Assembly: GCF_907165205.1 (NCBI RefSeq)
Contig: NC_058195.1
Coordinates: 9,734,001 to 9,798,000, forward strand
From: Coccinella septempunctata
Lineage: Eukaryota > Arthropoda > Insecta > Coleoptera > Coccinellidae
Direction: 5' to 3'
Length of the DNA: 64,000 nucleotides
The translations under genes were made by a program, and so were the position numbers. This document shows positions 24,349 to 34,398 of the stretch, one piece after another; position 1 is the first letter of the stretch, and each line of letters starts with the position of its first letter. Under the pieces are notes generated by a model. That model saw nothing but the letters and a program-made list of their open reading frames with translations, was not told the DNA's origin and made no database searches.

Positions 24349-24810
24349 ATTTCTTGCATTTTTGAATTCTTTGAAGAAAAATTATGCAGATACACTGTTA
24401 GTGTATCCCTATACCTAGCTCACTCCGTTTGTGATATAATCAACTTTCTCTCAAAATTTAACGTTGTCAAAGAAATTCAATATCATTTTAATTAGCCACT
24501 GCAGGTTTACGAAATTTTGACCGGTCACTTAAATCCCTTAAAAGCTAGTTACTGTGGCTTGGATACACGATAAATATGATACAGTGTATTTTATATTATC
24601 ACAGGAACACTTACCGCATTTCTGAACTCGAATGACTTTGTTATTTAAAATGGAACACCCTATATTTTTCCACGTTACAAGATCCACATTTTCATTTCCT
24701 TTCGAACCATATAATATTTCCCTAAACCTAAATTTGGTGCTTCAGGAGTTATCGAATACATTGTTTGGAATTCATTAGGTATTCTCAAAATGTAGTTCAG
24801 ATCGACATAC

Positions 24811-25457
24811 ATACAGGGTGAATCTTTGACTCGTACAAATATTTTAACAGAGGATTCTTGAGGTCAAAAGAAACACTTTTTTTCTACATCATTTTTTACG
24901 ATTCAGCCCTGCTTAAAAAATATAGCCATTTTAAATTTTCATAATAAGATGTGCCAACCCTAGACAAACAAAATAACCTTCAGAATAACTAGATAAATCT
25001 GTGACACTACACACTGTGGATCTTTTAAACACAGTTGAATTCAGCCAGACTACCCAATTTTTCAAATTTCACAGATACTTTCTAATTTTTGAACATCGAA
25101 TTACTCGAAAATGGCGCATTATACCACAAAATATAGAGAGTACTTTTATTTCAAAAAACGTTCAAATAATCATTACATATCGTCGAACTTAGTTTCAAGA
25201 GTTGGTTCCTTTGAATTTTTGGTACTTTTGTAGTAAGTAGTGATCATAATAAGAAAACTGATTTTGTGTTAAAAAAAAATCCTCAAATAAATGAAAAACT
25301 TTATTCCGAAGTTCATTTCATTCGATTTAAACGTTTGTGAGATATATCTTTTACACCGAGCCGATTCGGAAAAAATGGTTAGGGAAAAAAGTGCTTCTTT
25401 TGATCTCAAGAATCCACTGTTAAAATATAAGTACGAGTCAAAGAGTCACCCAGTATA
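24811..25457 (+). repeat. Family S TIR element, copy C
   Basis: Left end 'atacagggtgaatctttgac' and right end 'gagtcaaagagtcacccagt' are inverted repeats of about 70 bp. The core is in the same orientation as copies B and D, with 'gttcctttgaatttttgg' in the middle. Non-coding; local ORFs are chance. Confidence 0.8.
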
Positions 25458-27204
25458 TATGTATACTTCCACAGAGCAGTTACTGAAAAAAATTACCATT
25501 TGGCTACAAGAGTCAGCTTGACTCACTCAATATTGGCGGACACCCTGTAGATTAAAGTATTTACATGTATACTGCAAGTGTTTTTTTTAATTCCGAACAA
25601 ACCGAAAAATACATTAGTAACCTAACAAATTGACAAATATTTCAAACCTAACCTAACATAACAAATTGACAAATATTTCCAATAACATACCAATTTCACT
25701 AATTGTTTTAAAATTTTCTTATATTTCATGGACTATTTATTTCTTCCTCTGCAATTCGGATTTCATTGAAAAGTGAACCTTCTTCATATGAAACCGTTGA
25801 GTTGATATCTTCCTGTCGTTTTTCAAAGTCTGCTATATGACAGAAAATTTTAGGAGAAATCCCATTGTTCTTCACAATTATTTTCTGAGAGAATCTTGTG
25901 AAATTAAGACAAATTTCCATCTAATCTTTGTTCAGCAGACACGAACATTTCCAATCCTCCCACAACGCGCTCAAATCCCAAGTTACAAAATCGTTGGACA
26001 ATTCCGTGGCGTTGGAATTCATCTGCGAGCTTAATCGACAACAACTAAAAAAAAAAGAAATACAAACGAGCCAGTCCGTCCCATCTCATTATTAAACACG
26101 GTCCCCAATTATTATAGAGTGCTTACACACGAGAACGAACATCTTTTGAACTTTAAATTGCAACAGGAGGAATTGTCTTACACATTTATGTGACTTACCT
26201 GGTATTTTGCCATTGTTATTGTGGGTGTTATTTGCACAATAAGAATGTTTTATACACTTATCATTTTCCGCCTGTAATTTATGGTATGAATCGTACACAT
26301 GGGTGTTGTTTGATGCTCGAATGCATGCGGTTCTCGTCTGAATGCGCGATTACTGGTCCTGTTAAGATTTTATAATTGATGATGATATTATTTATAAATG
26401 ATCAACACGATCTGAGGGATTCCCAGGAGGAAAAATCGAGAGAGGTGGCTTTCTGTGTCTGAATAGATAATAGGAGCGATAAGATGTGGTGTAATGTGTT
26501 CTGGAACGGTTCTTGACATTTGTAATGAAAAACTCGGGGAACTGGACAGCTAATTTCTGCAGGACAAGAGATTGCACAGATCTTATCCCCCTCGATTAAT
26601 AATTACCAGAGTACGTATTCAGAACGCGATGAAATATGGGTTTTAGGTGGAACAACTCGGACATTTTAAATCACTTTGGGTCAAAAAGGCAAGAGGAATT
26701 AGGGTGGTGAACAATGAATCACCAAACATACGTATTGATACGTTTTGGATGCATTTTTCTCTCATTAAATCATTTCGATGTTGATGTCCTACAATCAATC
26801 CTAAAGAACAGCAGGGTTTTTGTACTTCATTATAACACTGCATGGTTACTAGCTTCTATATGCCACCTGTCGATCCGTCATGTGTCACCATGACTTACCA
26901 AATGGTGCGCCTCTCAAATCTTGCATCGTTTAAAAAAACATTGAAATGACGATCTCTTGTAGGGAGATTGTCATTTTTCCCGAAATATTACTTGGTAGAG
27001 CTAAAACTGTCACTGATGAAAGAAATTTACAGTGCTTCTACATACTATGTGGAGGTGCTTATTTATTAAGTTTTTTCTTATACAGTGAAAATATGGTCCA
27101 CATGACACTGAATGGCTTAATTCAAAAACACATTTCTTGTAGATATATGATATTTTTATGAGCTTATGAGCATCTGATGTTTTGTACTATCAATTGTTGA
27201 TTAA
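25458..27204. other. Unassigned region
   Basis: No supported gene. It contains an element-end motif 'gcggacaccctgtag' near 25540 and a short CCTAA-type run at 25645-25668. The interval 25740-26640 shows no repeats that I can see and may be host sequence. Overlapping short ORFs on both strands have no recognisable domain. Confidence 0.35.
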
Positions 27205-27340
27205 TTGGTAGTTGAACTGGCGTTGAGAAGAAGGACTTGAACAAATATTTCAACGAAGGCTTAACTCAACAAGAAGTTGTTAACCATCTCAGGGTTTCAC
27301 AGATTTTAGACGGTTAACTGCACGACGAAATCTATTCTTC
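27205..27340 (+). pseudogene. Possible transposase helix-turn-helix fragment
   Basis: One plus frame reads DLNKYFNEGLTQQEVVNHL then, after a shift, GFTDFRRLTARRNL. The pattern (short helix, TQQE turn, second helix, then basic residues) resembles the DNA-binding start of some integrase-type or Tc1-related transposases. It is too short and too broken for a family call. No terminal repeats recognised. Confidence 0.3.
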
Positions 27341-27879
27341 ACAGCATCTCGAAATAAAAGCCTAGTTTCCATTTAAGGGCAAGAAGATCCGCCAGGCACC
27401 TGGCGATTTAGTAGGGAGCAGCGGATATAAAATATCGTTGGGCACAACTCTTTGGGTGTGCTTTTGGGAAGGTAGAGATCTCATTTTCTCCATTAACGCA
27501 ACCATAGGCGTCACGGTATCCTGATTTGATTGTAGATCCTGATACTGTTCCCTTTGTGGCAGCAATCAGCTATAATTTTATGACAATTGACGATATGATC
27601 AGCTCCTCCACACAAGGCCAAAATTGTCAACGACCGTATGGCACTGAATTGAATGGCTTGATGCCTCTCTACAACAAAGTAGTATTAAACATGTCTGCAA
27701 TGCCACAGCAATTACACCGCTTTGCTGACCCACCGCTGACATCACAATAGGTCGCCAATGCTTCGACGCACATATGGCAAAACATTCGTCAAACTTTCAT
27801 TTATAAACTCATTGACACATTGGCGAATGAAGTAACAGCTCTGCGAAGACATTACTCGATAGGTATTGAACTTTGAGTT
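27341..27879. other. Unassigned region sharing a block with 45330-45375
   Basis: 'gcaatgccacagcaattaca' then 'ccgctttgctgacccaccgc' (27694-27735) is found inverted at 45330-45375, so at least this part is dispersed repeat. ORFs on both strands (27362-27565, 27526-27750) show no domain. Confidence 0.4.
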
Positions 27880-28290
27880 CAAGGTGTTTGTAACAGAAGG
27901 AACCTCTTTTAAGCCTTCAGACTCCACCAGATTAAATTTTTATTTTGCTAATTTCTTTATCATGTTTTCGCCCTAAAGCAGTCTTGCTTACTATAGCCAT
28001 TACAGGCAGGGCGTATGTAGACACCTTAATGAATCGGTATATACAATGTGATTCATTGGTAAATGGGCGGAAGCTAAGGGTAGATAGACTTCATTGAGCT
28101 GAGTCAGAAAAACCTATGTTTAAAGGGTCTATCTCTCTTTAAAATATCAATAATTTCAAGGTGATTGTAACAGGAGAAACCTTTTTTGAGCGTGCAGACT
28201 GCACCAAGTAGAATCTTTATTTTGTTCTCTATTATGTCATCGCTCTGAAAGAGTTTGGCTTATTGTTCCATGTAAACATCTGACCTAACC
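27880..28290 (+). repeat. Direct repeat pair, period about 275 bp
   Basis: 27880-28000 ('gttcaaggtgtttgtaacag', then 'gaacctcttttaagcc') and 28155-28290 ('ttcaaggtgattgtaacagg', then 'aaaccttttttgagcg') are similar throughout, roughly 75% by eye. The spacer contains the inverted dispersed repeat of 28043-28148. This could be an old tandem duplication or a pair of short terminal repeats; no primer-binding site or polypurine tract was seen. Confidence 0.55.
28043..28148 (+). repeat. Dispersed repeat, inverted partner at 3557-3655
   Basis: Contains 'aatgggcggaagctaaggg' and 'tttaaagggtctatctct', the inverse of the block at 3557-3655. Lies between the two direct repeats of 27880-28290, so it is likely part of the same unknown element. 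Confidence 0.6.
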
Positions 28291-29814
28291 TTACCTAACT
28301 TTATACATCAGAACATATAAAGTATCGGTTATTTCGCTTTGAATTATTGCATGCGAACAAATCAGTCACTTAACTTTTTGAGCAGTGTAGTATATGATCA
28401 TATAATAAGAAAGAAAAACGTGGTTAACAATGGTGAGCCCTGATGAATAGATACATGCGTTCACATGAGAATTTGAAGGGGTGTACTTGAAATATATCAA
28501 CCACTTGAATGTCGAAGGAAAGATGAATTGAGGAAATATTATAACAGACAAAATCAAAGGCATGATTCCAATTTTCAAATCCCGCATTGCGGAAGACGAT
28601 CATACTCCATGTTCAGTGATGGCCTGATGATGACAAACAAGGATAACGTGCCCCCAAAGAAAATCCCAAAGAAGGCGAACTTCACCTGTAAACTCCCCAT
28701 CCAGGATGACATGTCTGAAAGACCAATTGAGTCATTACCCTTTCCCAGCACAAACATTAGCTCTCGAGCCAAATCGCGACCAATTAACAGCGACGCAAAG
28801 AAATCCCACTCCCGCCGCCCCCAAAATGTCATCGCTGTGTCCGAGCCACTCCACTGGCACTTGATCTTTTAGCAGCCCATGGAAGGATGACATTTACACT
28901 GTCCACAGCAATCCACGATGTGTGTTCACCAACGCCGATCGTCTTTTATTCGGAACGTCCGTTCAAGGCCAACATTGACGGCTTTCACACCGTACGTGAA
29001 AATGTCAGATGAAGATTTATGGCGGCATGTTAACCTCTTGAACGCAAGAAAATACCAATGGATATGCTTCACTTTCAGGTGGATTTAATTCCGAGAGCTA
29101 CGAGGGTATCGCTACGTGTATGGCAATAAATTTGAGGTTATGTTACCCTCTATAATCAACGGTAATTCAACACGTCATAAATTTTTGAGTTTTCGGTTGT
29201 CGAACGCGTTTTTTGATGGATGATTGTTTGCATTCACGACGTACCAACGGATCGTTGGACTGGATTGAGACGTGAAGACGATCTGTAATTGTGAGATACC
29301 GGTCTGGTATCAATTTTGGTGGAACTGTTGGTATTTCGGATTAATATCTAATAGGAAGAACGGACGTAAGGCCTGTACCGGCTATTATTTTTGATTTATG
29401 TTTGTTTACAATTCATTTATTCCGTATTAAGACTTCGTTGTGGGCAGGTTTGCTGAATAAATATGCACCCATAATGGGTGCACGACTATACTTAAGACGA
29501 TTGCGCCCTCTGGAGGTGTTATTTGGACCCAGGCGGTGTGAGATGGAAGTCCGCTCCCATCATCCGTTAGCGCAATGCCCAATTCGAAATATAATTAAGC
29601 AATTTGTGTACTCTGGTTGATTTAATGGATCTAATGATACCAGGTGTTGTAGTTATCGAGTCGAGATGATGTCTTCATTTTTAACAGTTTTTTCCTCGTG
29701 AGGTGGGCTTTCTATGCCGCGACCAGTATCTGGTCAGAATGCTGAGAAACTCTCTTGAAATATTGAGGTTCTTCGATTACCTTAAAATAGAAAAATACTT
29801 TGTTAATGTGTTAA
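28291..29814. other. Unassigned, apparently unique region
   Basis: No recognised repeat in about 1.5 kb. Two overlapping ORFs sit at 28528-28872 (plus, 114 codons) and 28575-28832 (minus, 85 codons). The minus frame includes a hydrophobic run (FAFFGIFFGGTLSLFVII) that could be a membrane segment. I recognise neither product. The section 28600-28880 has a more balanced base composition than its flanks. Confidence 0.35.
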
Positions 29815-30845
29815 GACGTTTTACCTTCCTGAAGATCGTGGTAAAAGGTAGAAATTCCTATATAGCAAATAATTAAAGGCAAACCTTCTAAAAATTTCAA
29901 CATCTTCATGAGGTAAATCGTCTCAAGAGGTAAACCATTATCCTTAGAAGGCTAACCTTCCGAAAAAGCAAACCTCCAAAAGCAAACCTTTTCAAAAAGC
30001 AAACTTTCTCATAACATTTCTTGAAGTACTACCTTCCTTGAAGTCTAACCATCCTTAAAGTCAAACCATTCCAAAAAACCAACCTAAAAAAATGAGCTTC
30101 CTCGAAAAGCAACCCTTCGTAAAAGGCAAACCTTCTTGAAATTCGATCCTTCTTGAAAAAAAGCGAACCTTCTCCAAAACAAATCTTTCTTGAAAGGCAA
30201 ACCTTCCTTGGAAAAACCCTGTAAGGCATATCATAAGAAGCAAACCTTTCCTAAGGTAAGACAATCCCTGAAAGTTGAATCTTCTTGAAAGTTAAACATC
30301 AAGAAACAAAACTTCACAGAAAGCCATATTTCAAAGGGCAAGCCTTGCTGAAAATCAAACTTCCTTCAAACAGGAACCCTCTAAAAAGCAAACCTCCAAG
30401 AACGAAACTTAACAAAAAACGATATTTCTTAAAAAAAAAAAACCTTTTTCAAAGTCGAACTTCTTGCAAGACAAACCTCCTTGAAAAACGAACCTTCCTA
30501 AAAAGCAAACCACAAAAAACAAATCATTTCAAAAAGCAAAGGAACATTCTCGAAAAGAAAATATTCTTGAAATGCTAACCTTCGTAAAGAGCAAACCTTC
30601 CTAAAATTTTTCAAAATGCAAAATTTCTTTGAAGGTGAACCTTCACAAAAAAGAGAAAGCAAAAATTCCTACCCATCTTGAACCTTCTTGAAAAGCGAAC
30701 CTCATCAAAAAGTATATCTTCTCGAAAGGCACACTTTCTTGAAAGGCGATCCTTCCCAAACAGCGCTCGAAAATACAACCAAACGAATGGTAAGCCTTCT
30801 CAACAGGCAAACCTTTCTGAATGTCGTACATTTTTTAGGAAAAAA
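29815..30845. repeat. Minisatellite, degenerate 16-18 bp unit
   Basis: About 1 kb built from variants of AAACCTTCTTGAAAAGC at 16-18 bp spacing, for example around 29960-30000, 30170-30210 and 30440-30500. Units are much more diverged than in the 20.6-kb array and no marker variant defines a higher-order unit. ORFs in it (30029-30264, 30285-30578) are repeat translations. Confidence 0.9.
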
Positions 30846-31862
30846 CCTTCTTGATTGTTGAAATTTCAAAAAAATATTCTTAAATCAAACCTATTTTGGA
30901 TTTTATTATTAAATTCATTATATTATATTATCTGAAAAAAAGTTGGAAATAATTTAATTTATTTATAAGCTCTTCATCTTATTCTTCTTCTTCTTTTCTG
31001 TAATTTTTCCTTTATATCAATAATTTCTGGATTATTCCCTTCAGAACCTTCCTAAGAGTTGTTCGTAATAAAAATATAATACCAAATTGAAAATATTCAT
31101 TTTATGAAATGAAAAAGGGAAATTTGGTCATCTCAGCTCAGGATGCTGAAACTTTAAAAAAACTAGTTATGCTTTTGAGTGAATTCTCCGCTTTTTGATA
31201 GGAAAATGTAACTATAGAAATAGAAGATCTTAAAAATGCACCCTCAAATCATTACGACAGATGAATGTAAAGGGGTGAAAGTGCCACAAATAGTTGCGAG
31301 AACTCCGCCAACCCTAGAGTTCCATAAAACGAGAAATAAAATTTGCGGTCACCTCAACGTAAAATGTCATGGTTTCAGGACGCATCCCAACCTGTGTCTT
31401 TTGCGGCTAGACGACTGAAAGTAGGCTCAAAAGCACACCAGGGTGATTTACGCAATAGGGTAGGAATAAAAGAGACGAGGTGGCTGCAGTTTTCAACTAT
31501 TTTCCACTCGACATCCCTATCCTTTGAACGAAAGAGGGGACATTCTTCGGAAAAACTCTTAGGAATCCTTGTTGGTTTCGTTTCGGATACCACAAAATAC
31601 GTAGGAAATAGGGGTTGTAACAAAGAGCTCGAAATTTTGACTTTCAAAAATGAACGCATTCGCCAATTTGCGATGCCCTTTCATTAATTCCAATTCCTAT
31701 TATTCTGAAACCCTGTGTAAATCTTTCCAATTATTAAAACTTGAACAATTCATTAAATTTTTTTCCTGGAAAGGAGGCTCTAGGCAAATAAGTTCGGGAA
31801 CCATGTAATGTAGCCAAAATTCTCGTAACTGAAACGTTATATTGAAAAATTCTTTTTCTACA
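30846..31862. other. Unassigned region
   Basis: AT-rich to about 31200 with a CTT-rich run near 30980. From 31230 to 31690 the composition is more balanced and ORFs of 94-114 codons occur on both strands (31343-31687 plus, 31375-31659 minus). No domain recognised; I do not call either as a gene. Confidence 0.3.
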
Positions 31863-32224
31863 AGCGTGCGCGTTCAACCTTTTTCCCGCACGCATTCCAA
31901 GTTGCAAGGAGTCACTTTCCCGCACGCAAATAGTATAGAATAAATTAAATTCTATCATGTTTCTATGCACAGAACGTCAACGATGAGAAACCCATAGTAA
32001 TGACATGCAGAATTACGTCTGTCATTATATATGAATTAATCAAATGAGATATGATATGTTTCGTGAAATGGATACATTTATATATTTCAAGCGCTTGTAG
32101 AAAAAATATTGTTCCTAACTCTTGCGGAAAGTGTCTTGCCCGCACTCAACTGCTTACCCGAACTCTGCTTCGCATCGTTCGGGCAACGGCAGTTTCGTGC
32201 GGGCAAGTATCACTTTCCGCACTT
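31863..32224. repeat. Probable small element with GC-rich hairpin ends
   Basis: The left side holds a small stem (GCGTGCG with CGCACGC) at 31863-31895 and a second 'tttcccgcacgc' at 31915. The right side is the long hairpin at 32124-32220. The shared CCCGCAC word on both sides suggests one non-autonomous element about 360 bp long. No target duplication found. Confidence 0.4.
32124..32220. repeat. Near-continuous 97-bp hairpin
   Basis: GCGGAAAGTG...CTTGCCCGCAC (32124-32145) pairs with GTGCGGGCAAG...CACTTTCCGC (32197-32220). Inside it, 'actgcttacccgaac' (32149-32163) pairs with 'gttcgggcaacggcagt' (32177-32193). The apical loop is 13 nt. Only small internal mismatches interrupt about 40 paired positions. 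Its size would fit a pre-miRNA-like or foldback-element hairpin. The much higher GC than the flanks stands out. Confidence 0.85.
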
Positions 32225-32228
32225 GATA

Positions 32229-33510
32229 GGAAAATAACTATAGCCTACTATAGAACCAAACAGAATTTCAATGTCAAAATATTTTATTACTCAACATATT
32301 CTCCTCTTAATTGGATACATTTATTACAGCAGTGAACCTGCAACGTCTCTAGACCTTTCAAAAAAAGTATTTCTTCTTGCTCCGCAAACCAGACCTCCAC
32401 AGCTTTTATTACCTCCTCGTTGGAAGAAAATTTACGACATTTTAAACTTTTTTCAATGGAGGAAAGAGAAGATAGTCGGTTGGAGCCAAATCTGGTGAAT
32501 AATAAAGATGTTCTACTAAAACAAACCCTAAATCACGAATTTTTTGCATGGCAACATGAGATTTGAGTGCAGGGGCGTTGTCCTGCAAAAATAAAACACC
32601 TTTGATAGCTTTCCGCGTCTTTTCTCTTTAATTTCTTCCTGTAAAGTGGTCAATAATGTCGAATAGTAATCTCCGGTTATTGTTCTACCCTTATCCAAAA
32701 AATCAATCATGATTGTCCCATGGCAATTCCAAAAAACTGAAGCAAGAACTTTTCCAGCAGATTTTTGGACACGAAACTTCTTTGATCTTGGAGAACCAGA
32801 GTGCCTCCATTCCATCAAATGTTGCTTCGTTTCTGGATCGTAGAAATGTACCCAAGTCTCATCCATAGTAACAATTCGGCGAAGAAGTCTACATCGTTAT
32901 CAAATCGAGCACAGATCGAACGCAATGCTTCTACCCTTGCACGCATTTGGTCAACTGTCAAACATTTGGGGATCCATTTTGCAGCAATTTTTTTCATGTC
33001 CAAATTGACGTGAACTATATGATGAACGAGTACGTATGAAATATTCAGTGCTTCAGATATCCGTTTTAGCCCAATTCGACGGTCTAATAAAATCATGTCA
33101 TGAACTGCATCGATATTATCGGGGACTGAACCAGAAACTGGCCTTCCCGATCGGTCATCATCTTCAATGGAAAATTTACCTCTTCTGAAGCTTGCAGTCC
33201 ATTTTTTCACGGTCGCATACGAAGGACATTGATCACCAAGGGTATTGAGCATATCTTCGTAAATCTGCTTACCTCTTAACCCTTTTAAATACAGGTACTC
33301 GATGATGACTTTATACTCCAATTTTTCGATTTTCACAAGTTCGGTGGACATCTTCTTTCCTTCAATTTATTGCGTAACTCTGGTTTACTTTTTTGACCCC
33401 AAACTTCACACTGACACTTCTAATGAGTTATATTATTCGTTGCTATGATAACGCAATATTTTTTTATGCATGGAACTGGTCTAGGCTAACTAGATTTCAA
33501 TACATCCACG
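32229..33510 (-). mobile_element. mariner element, copy 3 (about 1280 bp)
   Basis: The right end (inverted) reads CGTGGATGTATTGAAATC with TA at 33511-33512. The left end is eroded: 'taggaaaataactatagcct' replaces the fuller left end seen in copy 1, with an apparent deletion of about 10 bases. The interior matches copies 1 and 2 throughout. It is inserted beside the hairpin at 32124-32220. Confidence 0.9.
32400..33351 (-). pseudogene. mariner transposase, least degraded copy
   Basis: DD34D mariner transposase with two long open pieces. Piece one (33351 down to 32815) starts MSTELVKIEKLEYKVIIEYL and contains the first helix-turn-helix (KQIYEDMLNTLG...YATVKKW), the SIEDDDRSGRPVSG linker and the second helix-turn-helix (GLKRISEALNISYVLVHHIV). 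A frameshift near 32870 precedes piece two (32866-32528): MDETWVHFYDPETKQ (first Asp), then KKFRVQKSAGKVLASVFWNC. Another shift at about 32585 breaks the QDNAPA block (second Asp). The third-Asp block (SPDLAPT) is at about 32490, out of frame. It is the best copy here for reconstructing ancestry, but inactive. Confidence 0.93.
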
Positions 33511-33522
33511 TAAATAATTTTT

Positions 33523-33726
33523 CCCATACACAATGTTATTTACAATAAAACGACAAAGCCTACTCCAGAAAAACCCGGACGCAAACAACCTAGAATCGAA
33601 TATAGAGACGAATTTCTCACTCAATTAGCAAAGATAGAATCACAAGAGCTAGTTGTCGGTTATGGAATATGCCGTGGAGAGTATCTAGAGAGCCCTTGGT
33701 TAAAACGTGCCTTGCAATCAGCATGA
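33523..33726 (+). pseudogene. Coding-like frame beside the mariner insertion, product unknown
   Basis: The plus frame entering from the mariner border is open without an ATG until TGA at 33724. It reads KTTKPTPEKPGRKQPRIE, then EYRDEFLTQLAKIESQELVV, then GYGICRGEYLESPWLKRAL. The mixed polar composition looks like real protein rather than AT-rich noise. I do not recognise the family. Either a broken exon or a transposon-encoded fragment interrupted by the mariner copy. No splice acceptor is evident. Nothing is seen in the 330 bases that follow. Confidence 0.3.
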
Positions 33727-34059
33727 AATACGAATCAGTTGCTGATACTTCGCCTCATTACGAACTAAAACAGATACGAAGATGTAATTATCCATTAATA
33801 AAGGAATATTGGGTTCATGAGACCCCGGCGTTATTATAACTTTATCAAATATTTCCATTTCCAACTGTGAGTGCGTTTTGTTTTGCGGCTGGTTAGTTGC
33901 GATTTAACGAGGCTGATGGCATATTGATTCCTGATTTCCCCGGGTCTATTTCATGGATTTGGTTGTGCAACGACTAATTAGTTCGATAAGTGCCTGTATT
34001 ATGTAGATTGAAAGGTGAAAATGAAACTGGGTACTTACTTAGTGTGTAGGTACCTCGTA

Positions 34060-34263
34060 AATTTCATATTCAACGTTAAACGATTCATCCTCAGTCAGCC
34101 CCCAGGAAATCGTTAATGATGATGACAAATCTAGCGACCTCTTAGCAGCTTTTGCTGTCACATCGTGAGATTTGTGAATTTTTTCTCCTAGATGAGCACC
34201 AGTTAGGCCAAGTCTATGGATTCTCGCACGGTATATGTTCAGGTGTTTGCTACTCTGATCCAA
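34060..34263 (-). pseudogene. Possible non-LTR retrotransposon protein fragment
   Basis: The minus frame reads RARIHRLGLTGAHLGEKIHK then SHDVTAKAAKRSL. The pattern LGLT...L..KIHK...TAKAAK loosely recalls the YLGV-L...HI...A region after the reverse transcriptase domain of R1/I-type elements. No other retrotransposon block is adjacent. The alternative is chance. Confidence 0.22.
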
Positions 34264-34398
34264 AGATTCTTCAGGATTTCATTTGAATGAATGAATGGGA
34301 TAGTTTTTGTATCAGAAGTACCTGCAGCATTCTCGAAACGACCAGAAGTTCAGCTGATGTTAGCTATATAATGTTTTTGGTGTCGAAAATTCGAAGAT

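Noticed and set aside
27880..28290. LTR pair of a retrovirus-like element
   Set aside because: The direct repeats are about 120 bp apart by about 150 bp, with no primer-binding site, polypurine tract or gag/pol sequence between them.
28528..28872. 114-codon plus-strand ORF as a host gene
   Set aside because: An 85-codon ORF overlaps it on the other strand, neither shows a domain, and no splice or promoter signals support either.
30285..30578. 97-codon lysine-rich protein
   Set aside because: Lies wholly within the 29.8-30.85 kb minisatellite and merely translates the repeat.
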